This document shows, one piece after another, positions 1 through 12,467 of a stretch of 64,000 nucleotides of DNA. The position numbers were made by a program, and so were the translations under genes. The stretch spans positions 29,501,915-29,565,914 of the forward strand of contig CAIIXF020000001.1 of assembly GCA_903813345.2 (NCBI GenBank), written 5' to 3'. The DNA comes from Owenia fusiformis (lineage: Eukaryota; Annelida; Polychaeta; Sabellida; Oweniidae). Under the pieces are notes generated by a model. That model was not told where the DNA came from. It saw nothing but the letters and a program-made list of their open reading frames with translations, and made no database searches. Position 1 is the first letter of the stretch, and each line of letters begins with the position of its first letter.

Positions 1-257
1 TTTGGTGATAGTATATTTTATTCATTCATGTTTTTGTTAGGAGCGGACTTATAGATCTTCGTTTGTGATCTAACCTTTCTGAGAAAAAATATTTTCAAAA
101 ATAATATTGAATAAATCCTGCTTTTGATAGAAGAAAAACATATTTTCTATTTTTAAAGAAAAAAATTGGTTAAGACTTGTAAAAACGTTTGGCCACCCTA
201 TCCAAAGATCTAACAGTCTACACATTCATTGTTATTACAAATAATTTTATCAGCTCT
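1..257. other. Window edge, downstream of Link-domain gene
   Basis: AT-rich sequence beyond the stop codon of the minus-strand Link-domain gene, so probably its 3' UTR and flank. I see no coding signal. Confidence 0.4.
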
Positions 258-1944
258 TTAGTCTACAGCACAGAAGACATCAGCCTTCCCTGATGATGAA
301 ATAAAATCATTGATGCCCCTACGGCCACAGGCACTTCTTGGCATTTGTATTGGATAGGATGCTTCACAGCCTTCAAGCCAACCAGTTCGGCACATTTGCA
401 GACCAAGTTCATATGCAGCGAGTAACTGAGCTTTTGTAGCAAGCTTATGACCTCTGCTCTCACAGAGTGCTTTTGCTTCATCACACGTAAGGCTGTATCT
501 ACCTCTACTTCCTTCCATATGATAAACCAAACCTCTCTCTGAATTAATATATATATATATATAACAGTAATTCAAACATGCCAACTGTGTCTCAGCCAAT
601 CAGCTTAAAGCATTCCAATGTATTAATTAATTGATATATGCATGAAAATGATTTTGCTGTGCATTTAATGAGCAGTACCAGTCGTTAAAAAGGCGTGTCA
701 GCATATTTCAGGCAATGCAATGATTTACCAACGAAGTTTTCATAAGTTTTCTGCATCAAATTAATTATTTCATTATCTCTTAATTATTTCATTATCTCTT
801 ATATTTTGACAAACAAAACCTTTTCAATTGTTTTGAAATGAATATCAATTGTAACCCAACATCCCTATTTAGTATTTGTATATAGTATATATATAGTACT
901 TGTCCTAAAACATAAAATTTAATTTTTCAAAGACAACAATCTTGTAGATGTAAATGGTGAACTGTTCTACTTCATCATTGACCAGAGTTATGTTTGAATT
1001 GCAATAAAGAATCATGTATCATTCTATCTCGTATATCTGTATATTGATTCTTTATTTCTTAAGTAATACATTTAAAATGGTATTGAAGTTCAGTCCTTGT
1101 TGCAACATTTACTATAATAGGCCTAAATGAAAATATGTCTAGTTTCTATTCTATGCTCATTATTTTGATAGAAGATGGAAAATATATCTCCACATTTTCA
1201 ATCAGGACCCGAGAACATGTATAAAAATGAGTTTAGTTCCTTTTCATACAGAACTCAATTGAATTGATTTTTCATTATACATGTTCCCAAGGCCTATGGT
1301 CAATCATAAGTTTGCTAACCTTCTTTGTACTTAGGTGCTAGCTATAGTAGAATAGTATGTTGAATGTTTGCGTAAAGCACCTGTGCCTTTGGTTGGAGAG
1401 TGTGGATGATTTAATCTACTCAGGTCTTGTATCATAGACTTTGAAATTCGGGCTGCCACCCTCATTCAAAGTTTTTATACAAGATATACATGATTACAAT
1501 CATTTACACAATTCAATAATTATGGGCTTATATCCTTAAACAATGCATGAATTTAGCCCGGGAATTTAACAAAATACTAGAAATGTTAGATTCAATTTAA
1601 CTTTAAATATTCTTACGTCTTTGTTTTTCACAAGCACATTCACTTAGCGCATTTCTCGTCTCTGACAGCTGTTTCTTTAATAGATCATGTTGTACATCAC
1701 TATCAATCTTCATTGAATCAACCTTCTCATCAAAATGACTTTTCAGTGAATCGATCTTCAAATCAAAATAATGCTTCAGTGCGGCAAACTTGTCATTAAG
1801 TTTGTTATCAATATAATCTTTCAGGACAGCTTCCAGCCCATCAAGATGTTTTGTTGTACATGTTTTCGGTTTCCCTCTAACAAAAACAAACGAACAGAGA
1901 AACAGCATTAAATGAAGTGATTGCCTCATGTTTCTGATCTTCAC
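258..1944 (-). CDS. Secreted coiled-coil and Link (hyaluronan-binding) domain protein, 2 exons
   Basis: Exons 1944-1617 and 538-258 join in phase 1 (donor GTAAGA, acceptor TTCAG) to give 202 residues. Exon 1 encodes a signal peptide (hydrophobic stretch LHLMLFLCSFVFV, likely cleaved near Gly24), then a heptad-like charged region, about residues 35-100, that should form a coiled coil. Exon 2 encodes one Link module with the hallmark pattern YSLTCDEAKALC, LATKAQLLAAYELG, GWLEGC, YPI and a closing FCAVD, with six cysteines. Link modules bind hyaluronan or similar glycans. The coiled coil suggests an oligomeric secreted lectin-like protein, which is inference. The exact start could be Met1 or the Met at residue 6. 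Confidence 0.85.
577..720. repeat. Diverged copy of the 2114-2290 segment, inside the Link gene intron
   Basis: The intron segment shares GTGTCTCAGCCAATCAGCTT with the region upstream of exon 1 (from 2114). Further matches follow in the same order, including TGAGCAGTACCA. It is a direct duplication on the same strand. Confidence 0.65.
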
Positions 1945-2113
1945 TCTTTGGTCTCACTTAGTTTAAATAATACCTGAATTAGCAAAACATGATTAATTCA
2001 GGTTATTGTATTGTGATTACAGCTTATCCTAGTCAATTACATACATTTATTTACTACACGTTCATACATTTAAAGGTAAACTTTGCCATTCAGTCTTACA
2101 AGTAGAATAAAAT

Positions 2114-2290
2114 ATGCCAAGTGTGTCTCAGCCAATCAGCTTCGAGTATTTCAGTGCATTAATGCAAGGTATATGGTCAACTGAGCAGAAACATTATTTT
2201 TTTACAGTGCATTATTGTTTCATAATGAACTGAGCAGTACCATTATTAGTAAAAGAGTGACTATTCTTTTCTTGCAGAATATTGTGTTCT
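2114..2290. repeat. Diverged copy of the 577-720 segment, upstream of Link exon 1
   Basis: Partner of the intronic copy. It lies about 170 bp upstream of the Link gene start codon, so it may include promoter sequence. Confidence 0.6.
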
Positions 2291-2998
2291 GGTTCATTTT
2301 TCAATGAAAATTGGTCAATCTAATGGAATGGCTTATTCTTCAGATGATTATTGATCTTAACGAGATCTGGTAAAGGTTGCTTCATCATTATTGACCAATA
2401 CCAAATAATATTTTTAACTTTGCTGATTAAAAATTATTATTCAAAATCACATTTTATTTAATGTAATTATTTAGATACGAAAATTACTAATTATTGTTGG
2501 CCTTTTCTACAATAATTGTCTCCCTTAAATGTATGTATCCCTTTAAATAATACAATCCCAATGCATGTAAGTGTTAAGGTACAATTACAAACAATTTATG
2601 ACTTTTGTCAATATTTTGCTGCACGTAATGCACATTAAGCTCGATTAATAATGATATGCTTTGTGTAACACTGGCAATTATTATATTTATATTATAAAAA
2701 TCATTCATTTCATAAATTATATGACTGTAAAGTTTGTATTACAAAAAGTATTACCACCTTGCCTGGCCTGTTCTAGGGGTATTAGTGCTTGTTAAGAAGG
2801 CTTTTACTTTACTATATTGAGCTGAGGAATATCTGACGTGATAGTGGAAGGCCTAATATTGATATTTCAGCCCGCCAATGTTCTCTGGGAAATGAGATAT
2901 CGTTCAATGCGCATAATTTTCCTTCAGTGGCAGTCCGTTCTTGCTATTTCAGCCCTGGGCATACACGGTGGTAATAATACTAATAACGTCATTACTTC

Positions 2999-3050
2999 GG
3001 GCAATTTAGTGAAACATTGGACCTTGGTCCAATATTTCACTATATTACCC
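2999..3050. repeat. Near-perfect hairpin
   Basis: Arms of about 23 bp (GGCAATTTAGTGAAACATTG and its complement with three mismatches) meet with almost no loop around GGACC/TTGGTCC. It is probably the core of a small palindromic element. Confidence 0.7.
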
Positions 3051-3072
3051 TTTAAAATGATGTTATTGTACT

Positions 3073-3290
3073 AATACAATAAAACCTGTTTAATCCAAAA
3101 AACATTGGGACTGGCTAAAAGTGTTCAAATAAGGAGGTGTTCGGATTTCAACGTTTTTGCATTGGAAAGATATGTTCAGATGTTAAGGTCAATGGGAGGA
3201 AAAAATGGGACAGGAAAAAAATGTTCAGATTGGAAGGTGTTGGATTGGCCAGGTGTTCATATATACAGGTTTCACTGTTATTATAACATC
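3073..3290. mobile_element. MITE-like element, ACAGTAAAACCTG family (copy 1)
   Basis: Begins ACAATAAAACCTGT and ends ACAGGTTTCACTGTTA, so the ends are inverted. The interior repeats words such as AGTGTTC and AGGTGTTC that recur in copies at 29523, 31138, 34120, 36440, 55368 and 62537. No coding capacity is expected. Confidence 0.65.
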
Positions 3291-3962
3291 AATCCTTTTC
3301 ACAGAGTTCTTGTACTTACAAAAGTGTACCAAAGCATAATTGTGAATATTGAGACTAGTCATTATATTAAATACCTTATAACATAAATGTTTTTGTGTTT
3401 AAAAAATATTTTATTTCTTATACAGTAAAACATGGGAACTGGGGGCAAGGTGGAACTACTATGAACTTTTTGGCATATCTGTGCAAGTCATCAGTGCCTT
3501 CATATAAAAGGTCCTAGCCCTTGTAAAGAAAGTGGCTCAGTCTCCAAATCTGATCCTAAAATACACCAAAATAAAAAAGAACAACTTCTACCACATGTTT
3601 CAACATCATTTGACAATAGTGTTTAATATTTTGGAGGAGACTTTATGAGGATCAGGTACTGCCTGACCCCTTAAAATTACCCATTAGTAATTACTTCTTA
3701 ATGTATTCTAATAAAAGTGATCTCACAATATATTAATGTCTATTTCCAGTTTTATCAGTTGATAGTGACAGTTTAGATATAGTGATTCATGTGATCAGGC
3801 CAAGTAAAACTATATTGCAGTATTCAAACATATGGCTTTCAATGTAAAGCCAATCAGATTGTAAATTTGCAATTTAGCCCAGAGCACCAATGCACATGAA
3901 AATCAGAAACAGTGGCACAATCATGTTCTTACTGTACCCTGAACCCTCTTTAGGTTTGCTTC

Positions 3963-4095
3963 AAAACCCTACAACGCACCTTATCTACTTCCCAGTTGGT
4001 CCTTCCATGGACATATATCAACTAATATACGTCCATGGTCCATCTTCCTTGTGAAGTAGATAGGGGGTCAAGAGTCTTGGAGCAACCTACCTCTT
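3963..4095. repeat. Palindromic repeat
   Basis: Two nested inverted matches: CTTATCTACTTC against GAAGTAGATAGG, and TCCTTCCATGGAC against GTCCATGGTCCATC. A related GTAGATAGGTAGGGG segment occurs near 13215. This is a short non-coding element. Confidence 0.5.
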
Positions 4096-5054
4096 CACTT
4101 GAGCTCCATAGGATATCTCCAAGTTGCACCACATATGTACAAATGAACATGACAAATTGTTGATTAATTTGTTGCCTGCTTTTGGGATTCTTCGATTTTA
4201 TACAGATTCTAGACAGTTCAATTCCTTGACAAAATAAAACAATATTCCTTGAATAACTTCTTTCCAGTGTCAATAAGAGGTATTCATTTGGAAAAATCAA
4301 ATTTTTGTTACAAAAATAATTCTGAACCGACTGTTGGTTTCTTCTCATTTTTGCACTAAATTTTCATTTTCTGTTTCAAATACCATCAATATTCTAAAAA
4401 TCGCAAAAACCAAATTAAATAGCACCAAATTAGTCCAATTAAAAGTATAAGACAAGGACTAAAACCTAAAACTTGAAAACTATTTAAAATCCCAGTAGTT
4501 TATCATTCTATGTGAGCAGATTTCCCCATGGGGTACAGTATCAATAAATCTAAACTTTTTGTTCTGTTTAGCTGCCATACAACTTTGAAATAAATAAATT
4601 CATATTGCATAGTTTGTGCATTCATTATTCATGTGAAAACATTTCTAAATAAAAATAGTATTTTATGAACCATATGTTTAAATGCCATATTGCATGTATT
4701 GCATGGTCAAATGAACAACCATAGCCAGAAAAATAGTCAGTATACAAATACATTTTGCTTTCACAAAAAATGCGTTAAGTTTTTTTGAGTTACTGTACAA
4801 CTGAATCAACTGAATTTTGATTCTGTCTAAATATACATATATACAATAATGAGCAAGTCTTTGACATATAATACAGAGATCATTTTCCATCCTTGACTTT
4901 CAGTCTTTCACCATATTTGATGTTACACTTTCAAAATGCCAGTTTCTTTGATTCTCCAATTCCTGTATAGCATACAATACATCGACTGGCAAGATTGTCC
5001 ATATGAAAGTGCATGTGCACTTGAAACCATGTGATGGTCATTGGTATCCAGATT

Positions 5055-8000
5055 TTATTCTGTGCCTAGAGCAAAGTCAATGTCAGATTCTGTCTCATCA
5101 TAGGGATCCAAGGGTATAGGGGGTGTGGGGTCAATATCATAATTCAAGATCTCGTCATCTGTCAGGTGTGAGTCTCCTTCCATCCAGTTAGCAAATCTGC
5201 AAATACAGCAAGGTAATATTTGATAACCACAGCTTTTTCGTAAATAAGTTATAGCTTAGCAATGTACTTTGTATTTAATTATGCCAATAATTTGAAGAAC
5301 ATAGAGTGAATTTTTGAAGTTACTCAATGTGATGTAGTTGCCGTTTTTATTCACATCATACAAAAATGAGAATAAAATGACATTATTATTTATAAAATGA
5401 CATTATAATATCAATCATCTATAATAAAAAAAATAGGGTGTAGAAGAATATGAGGAATATCCTGCATGATTCTTAATACTATTTGCTTCAAAAGCACTCT
5501 CTATTTGTTAAAAGGATGCAAGAGGTTTTACAGTAAGTTTGATGAAAAAGAGGATTCAAGAGACATATTTGCAATATGCTAATTTTCAAATTCTGATCAG
5601 AACTCAGCTATGCAGTTATCAAGGTCAACACTGACTGTCAACTAGCATTAGTTTCATTCATATTACTGGGATAAGTAAATGGAAGAGAGATTTTTAAAAA
5701 AACAGGCAAATAATAGTAATATTAAGAACCTACCTTTGTGGTGTGCCCAATCTGCTGATGGTTTTCCAGGCATCACATTGTGGACTCCTGCAGTATTCCT
5801 TGAGTTCTTCTAAAGCTTTCCGAGTCTCCTTATCTCCCTGCCTTATGTACTCTGCTTCACTTAGCAGACGGATTTTCGGCGGAAAGCGCCTCCTCCTGTC
5901 AGGAAAATGAAGAAATATGGAGATTTCAATACATTTACATGTTACATGATTTGTGATGTCATAATGGCAATTTTCAAAAACAAAAATGGAATGAACAATT
6001 TTTGAAAAATCACAGGTTAGTAGTGTGGTGATGCTTTTAGTAACATTTTATTATTTACATTATATACTAGAATACATATAAGATAGATACATTTGAATGT
6101 ACATTTTGTAATTCTTATCACTTAAGATAGGTGTCAATACAAATTCACTTGATTAATACTTACCACCAGGTTTTGATGGAATATGTGACAGAGTATGGGA
6201 AGTTATGGATGATGAGAATGGTGACCATAATAAACACAGATACTTCAGGAATCTGCATGCTATTGTACATACATATCAGCCCTGATAGCTGAATAGTCCA
6301 TTTAATAAGATTGCGACTCCTTATATCCTCAATGGGGCCTTTCCAGTAACATATTGCGAAACTTATCAGTCCAGCAATCAGGAAGTAACCTATGACGAAA
6401 TGAGAGTATGTCTCTAGTATTCCCTGGATGTTTTCCCATAAATACTGAATGAAGTAGAGACTCACAGACCAGCCCCCCATCAGGAATGTGTAAACTACAG
6501 GTTTCTGAAAATAAAAGAAATAAGGAGTTGAAGTGCATTCAAGACAACTAAACTATATGTGAGGCCTTCAGAGTGAACTTAAATATTCCAGCAAAAATAC
6601 CAGTGATTTCAAAACTAAAGAGTACAAAATCAATATGAATGATATTTTCTTCCTAGGTTTTCAGAGGATTTAATTCATCTTCCTTCAGACATTCATGCAG
6701 CACTTTGTAAAATTCAGTTATAACAAGGCATTAACATGCAAACTGTCACTACCTGCCATTTGTTACAGACACTGACCACCAAACACCGTCCACTTCTTGT
6801 GGCAACATAAAAAAGCAAACGATCACGACTCTCAGCCATACCCATTACTCTGTATCACATAAACAGCCAGTAAAACCATAGATGCCATATAACTGATCGG
6901 AAGATAAACCACAGAATAAACCCCATAACACTACCAAAAGCACATATGCCTAAAACAGACTATTTTTAAAAGGTGCAGTTGTTAATTCTCAATCCACATT
7001 TATGATGTAAATATTAATAAGCGTATCATCACCTTTCCAGGTATAAGCCGGCTGAATATGAAGACTACGATGAGGAGAGATGCACACAAACCCACAGAAA
7101 CACCTGTCCCATAGTAGAACAAAACATTCCTGGAAATAAAGAACCAACATTTCAAACAAATTCAGGTTTTCTGTATACCATATTATTCATGAAGTGCCTG
7201 CATGCCACCTTTCTATACATGAAAAAAAATTCAATAGTTCAAGACACCACAGATTGTGGTTGTACCTATTAAAACATTCACAATTTATGAATTCCATGTT
7301 ATGAATACTGTATTTATATATTTTGATATGCGACAAATGTTCACATCAAACAAGGTTCTTTTTTGGGGGGAGGATAGGGCCCATTCTTTTTGTCTGAATA
7401 TACAAAGTATACAACATACCTACTGAGTCTCTTGGCAGAGAGGAACAGGATGATCCCTATGATGAAGTAGCTCACTAACCATGGATCAACAACTACAAGA
7501 ATAAAGTCATGTCATTGATAACCTTATTCACAAAGGTTAATTTATGGTAAGATCATATATGATTCTATCTTGGTCTGTAATAAGAGGGATCTAGTCCTAT
7601 GCCATCCTCCTGAGCAGGTGTCCAGAATCCATACCTCCTTCTTTCCCCCTGCTATGACCAAATTGGAAGCGCCCAATAAAACTGAATCATGTGATCTAAT
7701 TATGTGCTGATGACGTATACATGATTGCTGTTGCAATGTTGCAGTTCTTAATCGGGGAAATGCTAACTGCTTATCCCAGGGGGTAAAAAGAAAGAAGATA
7801 TTTTGGATTTTAAAGCACTGTTATTGGAGGATGGTCCTATGCATGAATGGTCTAAATCAAAGTATAAACCAATCATCCAGTGATGACCAACCAATGTACC
7901 ATTGTGTTTATGTCATAAAACTCATGACCTTGATTCGATAGTATTAATGTTGAAAGGTTCTTTTTTCACATACTTTTCAAATATCCATTTCTTGCAAGAT

Positions 8001-9042
8001 ATCCAGTCTCTGACAAGTAGATTGGTGTATTCAGTTGATGAAAATATCTCATATCATTGAAGATTCTCTTCTTGAAGTTACAGATTGACTTTGGATAAAT
8101 GAGGGCTTATATTCAAGGATTGAGGCAAAAACTATGGTTAACATGTAACATCCTCATTGAACACAATTATATACTAAAAAGATGGCAAACTGATACAGTT
8201 TTAAAAATTTTATTTAACTATGGTATTATACTGCCTACTTCAATCCCATTTCTACTTTAGACTCAGATTATGATCATTATAGAACATCCGATAGACTAAA
8301 TGTGAGTAGAAATCTTGATTAACTTCATTAAATATTCCAAATTCAGTCAAAGTGATGCCATATTTGAAATCTACATGTAAAAGTACTTCTAGAAATATGG
8401 TTCCGAAATTGTTTATCAACTTTGAAATTTTTTTTATATTTCAATTTGCATATCTATGAGATACATAAGGGTTATATGAAAATCAAGCCACTAAAACAAA
8501 GTTAAAGGGCACTTTCTACTATACCCACCATGCTATCTGTCCTGAACGAGCCTCCTGGTGGTAAAACTGGTAACTACCTACTCGCATCTGCATTATTTTG
8601 AAATAACTTTCTCGCTGTTGGTTGAATATTCTTTAGTCTACTTAGTTTATGTTTTCTCATGTAATAGAATGTTGAATGTGTGTATTACAGAGGTGTGCTT
8701 GCCAATATGGTAAATATTGACAAAAAAAGATTTCTGAACCTGCACTTTTAAATGATTTTGAGAGAATGACCAATGTATCAACATATTTGAGAAAGTTTTA
8801 CTAAAATTTCATTTCATTATTTTGGGTCAACCTGTACCTTTGATTCTAAACTCTATCTCATAATCCAAGCTAGTTGCTATCCCCATACACGAGTTTGTGA
8901 ACGGCTTCATATTCACGGCCTCTGTCTTCCAGGGCATAAGGTTGAACCAGCTGGTAGCTGAAGCCTGGTATTGTCTATATACATCACTGTCATTCTGACC
9001 TTTGAACACTTCATACTGATCATCGGCTATCTTGATCTTAAC
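5055..9042 (-). CDS. NEMP1: NEMP1-type nuclear envelope integral membrane protein (N-terminal exons not located)
   Basis: Six exons join in frame: 9042-8838, 7492-7420, 7129-7033, 6504-6164, 5895-5734, 5196-5055 (339 residues plus stop). Order: lumenal beta-rich part (VKIKIADDQYEVF, then NPF-like MKPFTNSCMG and DYEIEF), several membrane segments (WLVSYFIIGIILFL; SVGLCASLLIVVFIF; MGGWSVSLYFIQYLW; YFLIAGLISFAICYW; VSVFIMVTILII), then the conserved nucleoplasmic tail (RLLSEAEYIRQGDKETRKAL, SPQCDAWKTISRLGTPQRFANW, GDSHLTDDEI). This matches the animal NEMP1/TMEM194 family almost motif for motif. Family members sit in the inner nuclear membrane, stiffen the nucleus and support fertility. The signal peptide exon should lie upstream; a candidate is at 12468-12582. 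Confidence 0.9.
6715..6790. repeat. Dispersed repeat, TGTAACAAATGGCAG family (minus orientation)
   Basis: The segment AACAAGGCATTAACATGCAAA...TGCCATTTGTTACAGACACTG recurs at 37990-38085 and in inverse orientation at 41768-41890 and 44750-44880. A shortened copy starts near 26138. It lies in a NEMP intron. Confidence 0.65.
8440..8595 (+). repeat. Dispersed repeat shared with 19927-20087
   Basis: Both copies run ATACATA.GG.T.ATATGAAAAT, then AAGTTRAAGGG.ACTTTCT, CCATGCTATC, GAACGAGCC.CCTGGTGGT and AACTGGTAACTACCTACT. Each lies in an intron just upstream of a coding exon (NEMP and DNPEP). It looks SINE- or MITE-like. Confidence 0.7.
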
Positions 9043-9150
9043 CTGAAAGCAATGAAAATACGAAAAACAGTAACTTCTGTCAGCAGTCCTGCATGGGCGT
9101 AGCCAGGGGAGAGGGGATTGCTCACAAAAAAGGAAAAAGCAATTTTATAA

Positions 9151-10031
9151 AAGGAGTGGTATCGATATGGAGAACTTTTTGAACACACTTTTCTCTTAAA
9201 CCAGTCAAAAACAAATCTAAAAATTTTACACTTCGTCAATTTAATGGTCATCTTTTGAATGGTAATAATATAATTTGAAAAATATATATATACTTTCATC
9301 TATATTGTTTAAGAAAACACATCAAGCACTTCTTGTTCTTGGTATCATGTTTCCAGAGTGAAATGAAACATCTTTCCGAACCTCATTGGAACAAAACGAC
9401 ATAAACACAATATGTTTAGGTCTCTCAATATTGTTGTAAAAAATTCAATTTGTTTATTATACCATCACCCAAATAAAGGGTATTAGGCAAAAGTACATAC
9501 AGTAAATAAGTATATAACAATTAAGTATTTTATAACAAACATATTTACAATTGCTTCCCAGCCTCATTTAGAAACTTACATAATGCTAACAATTTTGGTT
9601 GATTTTAAAAAAGTATCTTGTTAATGAAATAAAAGGTTTATCTTGATTTTTATCTATTTTGGGGGATTTTGTTTTAATTTTTTGAATACTTTTTTAAAAT
9701 CAACCAAAAATTCCTTTGTATACCTATAATATTGAGAGGTCTAAAAACATGTTGTATATGCTACATGTATTTTGTTCCAACAAGGTTCGGAAAGACATTC
9801 TATTTCATTCTCAAAAATTGGTAGAAAGGAGCAAAAACAATTGTACTAAAAAAAACAAAAAATGTTAACAAAAACAGTTATATAAAATATTTCTAAATAA
9901 TTTTCGCATTAAATTGTTGTCAATCAGTCAACATTACATAAAATACCGTGTTTTTTTAAAGATTGTTTTCAATGATTGGTTTAAGAGAAAAACATTGTTG
10001 AATTAAGTTCTCCATATCGATACCACTCCTT
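9151..10031. mobile_element. Foldback element with long inverted arms
   Basis: The outer ends AAGGAGTGGTATCGATATGG (9151) and its complement (ending about 10031) open two arms of roughly 400 bp. Further paired blocks include CTCTTAAACCA, CTTTCCGAACC/GGTTCGGAAAG, GGTCTCTCAATATT/AATATTGAGAGG and TTGGTTGATTTTAAAAAAGT with its complement. The centre is near 9640. No open frame of note is present. The element lies next to NEMP exon 9042-8838. Confidence 0.75.
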
Positions 10032-10069
10032 TGTTGAAAAAACAGTGACAAGGTACTACAGGTAAAGAT

Positions 10070-10518
10070 AGGCTATACCTGTTGATGATGACTATACATG
10101 TTATAGAGGCCTAATTATACCTGTTGAGGCTATACCTGTTGATGATGACTATACATGTTATAGAGGCCTAATTATACCTGTTGAGGCTATACCTGTTGAT
10201 GATGACTATACATGTTATAGAGGCCTAATTATACCTGTTGAGGCTATACCTGTTGATGATGACTTTACATGTTATAGAGGCCTAATTATACCTGTTGAGG
10301 CTATACCTGTTGATGATGACTATACATGTTATAGAGGCCTAATTATACCTGTTGAGGCTATACCTGTTGATGATGACTATACATGTTATAGAGGCCTAAT
10401 TATACCTGTTGAGGCTATACCTGTTGATGATGACTATACATGTTATAGAGGCCTAATTATACCTGTTGAGGCTATACCTGTTGATGATGACTTTACATGT
10501 TATAGAGGCCTAATTATA
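10070..10518. repeat. 57-bp tandem array, about 8 copies
   Basis: The unit starts AGGCTATACCTGTTGATGAT and contains TACATGTTATAGAGGCC. Copies start at 10070, 10127, 10184, 10241, 10298, 10355, 10412 and 10469; the last is cut at about 49 bp. Copies are near identical (a TATACATG to TTTACATG change in two), so the array is young or homogenised. Confidence 0.95.
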
Positions 10519-10608
10519 AAACAAATATTGGAACACCGTCGGAGCTTTGATAAAGACTATGATTTTTGATGAACTGGGTGGCATGCATATTTATATATCT
10601 TATCTAAT

Positions 10609-10991
10609 TTACCATAGGATTCGTCCAGAGTCTTGTGAGCCTGATTTTTCCACCTTTGTAACAGAATATCCGCAGCTTTTTTTCACCATTTCCAGATTCC
10701 TTTCTTTGAAAATTTCTAGGCATGTTACACACTGCAATGAACAGATACATGTTTTTTGATTCATTGTACAACCTAGTGGCAATGCAATAGGTCTGGACAT
10801 CATGTAGGGAAAATTGTGATTCAGTAAAAGAACAATCCTATCCTCGTTACATACATCACTTCCACACAAATCGCTTTGAAAAATGCAAATCTGAGTCTTA
10901 TGTATTTTGTTTGAATGTATTGTAGATGTTCTGTCACTATTACATGGAAAAACTCTCTTCATTTCACCATGAAAGCCCATGATTTCACAGT
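10609..10991 (-). CDS. Candidate cysteine-rich exon, unknown function
   Basis: This is an open frame of about 127 codons ending TAA, preceded by a weak acceptor (GGTAG|ACTG). Its phase fits the donor of the signal-peptide exon at 12582-12468. The joined product would be a secreted protein of about 165 residues with 12 cysteines, including the cluster GCTMNQKTCICSLQC. I do not recognise the family. It does not resemble the lumenal part of NEMP, so it could be a separate small secreted protein, an alternative exon, or chance. Confidence 0.35.
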
Positions 10992-11127
10992 CTACCTAAC
11001 GGTCAGCTGTGTTCAGTAAGACCTCCACAAGGTTTACACGTAGATCTTAGGTGACCATCAAACAAACAAAGATTTAGATTTACAACGTATAGCATGTGCA
11101 GTTCCATGATTGAGCTTTATGTGACAA

Positions 11128-12368
11128 ATTAAATTGGTAGAGTCCATTTCACTGTTTGACTGCGTCAGTAAAAGCTAAAAAATAAGAAATCAAAATATCA
11201 TTTTGTTATAATATATGGAAAAATATATTCCTATTGTACATGAATGACATTTGTATATCTTGGATTGCTTCTACTATTTTTTTCATGGCCTGAGTTTGTC
11301 GCTAACATGCTAAATATAAGAGTTAGCTGACGTTTGGGAGTCTGACTTACCTTCTAAAGGTTAGAACCCGAATCTTAATGAAACCATATCACCTTTGTTG
11401 CGTCATTGATGATGCATAACACAGCATTTGATAGAAATTAGTGTAAATGCTTTTCCGACTTTTTCATTTTTCATTAATGTTGACTTCCGGGAAGGCATTG
11501 TAGTTATCACGAAATAACGCATTGACCCTTGAACTTTACTTTGTTGACGTGTCAACCAAGCATGTCTGGTGTGAAAATTAAAAGAATATTAAGCAATGTT
11601 CTACATCCGCCAAGCTAAGTGAAGTAGCCAATATTTAAAATTACCAATTTCAAGTGAAGTACGCAACGAACAAAAACTGCGTGATCTGCACTCCCACTAT
11701 TGGTCTGAACGAAATGCTTCGTAGAAATATGAGCCGTCTGCTGTATTAGTCGATTAATAGAGTAAGACCTGTTGGTGATGCTTTATAATTTAGACCAAAA
11801 CATTGGAGAACAAACGAACCTGTAAATCGTGAAAACAACGAACAAATATTCGGTTTTCACATATGTTCGGTAATTTTTCGTATTGAAACTTCCGGAACTT
11901 ACAAGGAAATCATTCATTTTCACGGTCCATGATTTACCTCTTGGATGTTGTGGCAAATGCTCCATGGTTGACGGAACAAAGGTGATATGGTTTCATTAAG
12001 ATTCGGGTTCTAACCTTTAGAAGGTAAGTCAGACTCCCAAACGTCAGCTAACTCTTATATTTAGCATGTAAGCGACGAACTCAGGCCATGAAAAAATAGT
12101 AGTTTGGCTTATAGAGTGTGTGGCCTCTTATATTTGGATACTTCTCTGCCATGTTATTTTCAATAAGATTAACATGGCTGAAATTCTTCAAATTACAAGT
12201 CGGCACAGGCTTATTGCACAAAAAAACTAAAAAATCTGAAAAATACAAATGTCATCCATGTACATTATGAATATGCTTTTCCATATATTATTGCACAATG
12301 GTCTCCCAATTTCTTATTTTTGCCGTTCTACTGACGCAATGAGGCAGTGAAATGGACTCTAATTCAAT
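11128..12368. mobile_element. Large inverted repeat, arms about 270-390 bp
   Basis: The left arm (about 11128-11400) and right arm (about 11974-12368) are complementary over GAGTCCATTTCACTG, CTGCGTCAGTA, CATTTGTAT, TTTTTTCATGGCCTGAGT, GAGTTAGCTGACGTTTGGGA, GTCTGACTTACCTTCTAAAG, GGTTAGAACCCGAATCTTAA and CCATATCACC. The right arm carries an extra block of about 100 bp (12103-12210). The centre (11405-11970) is unrelated sequence. Confidence 0.8.
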
Positions 12369-12467
12369 TTCAAAATATTTATCAAGAAATTCATGGGCGA
12401 TAATAGGGTATATTAATTGAAAAATACCGGTTTCGTCAACAATAGTGACATCATTTCCAATATGTAC

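Larger units (their letters stand above)
1945..5054. other. Intergenic: Link gene upstream region, repeats, NEMP 3' flank
   Basis: No supported gene. Contents: the upstream copy of the duplicated Link-gene segment (2114-2290), a short perfect hairpin (2999-3050), an ACAGTAAAACCTG-type element (3073-3290), a palindromic repeat around 3963-4095, and AT-rich sequence that probably includes the 3' UTR of the minus-strand NEMP gene. Open frames at 4022-4348 and 4678-4890 have no domain-like content. Confidence 0.5.

Noticed and set aside
10070-10518. Regular repeats resembling a CRISPR array
   Set aside because: The whole 57-bp unit is repeated with no unique spacers, and this is animal DNA. It is a minisatellite.
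11783-11965. Minus frame MEHLPQHPRGKSWTVKM as the missing NEMP exon
   Set aside because: TVKM before a GT looked tempting next to VKIKIADD, but an in-frame stop lies just upstream with no acceptor between, and the phase does not fit the signal-peptide exon.
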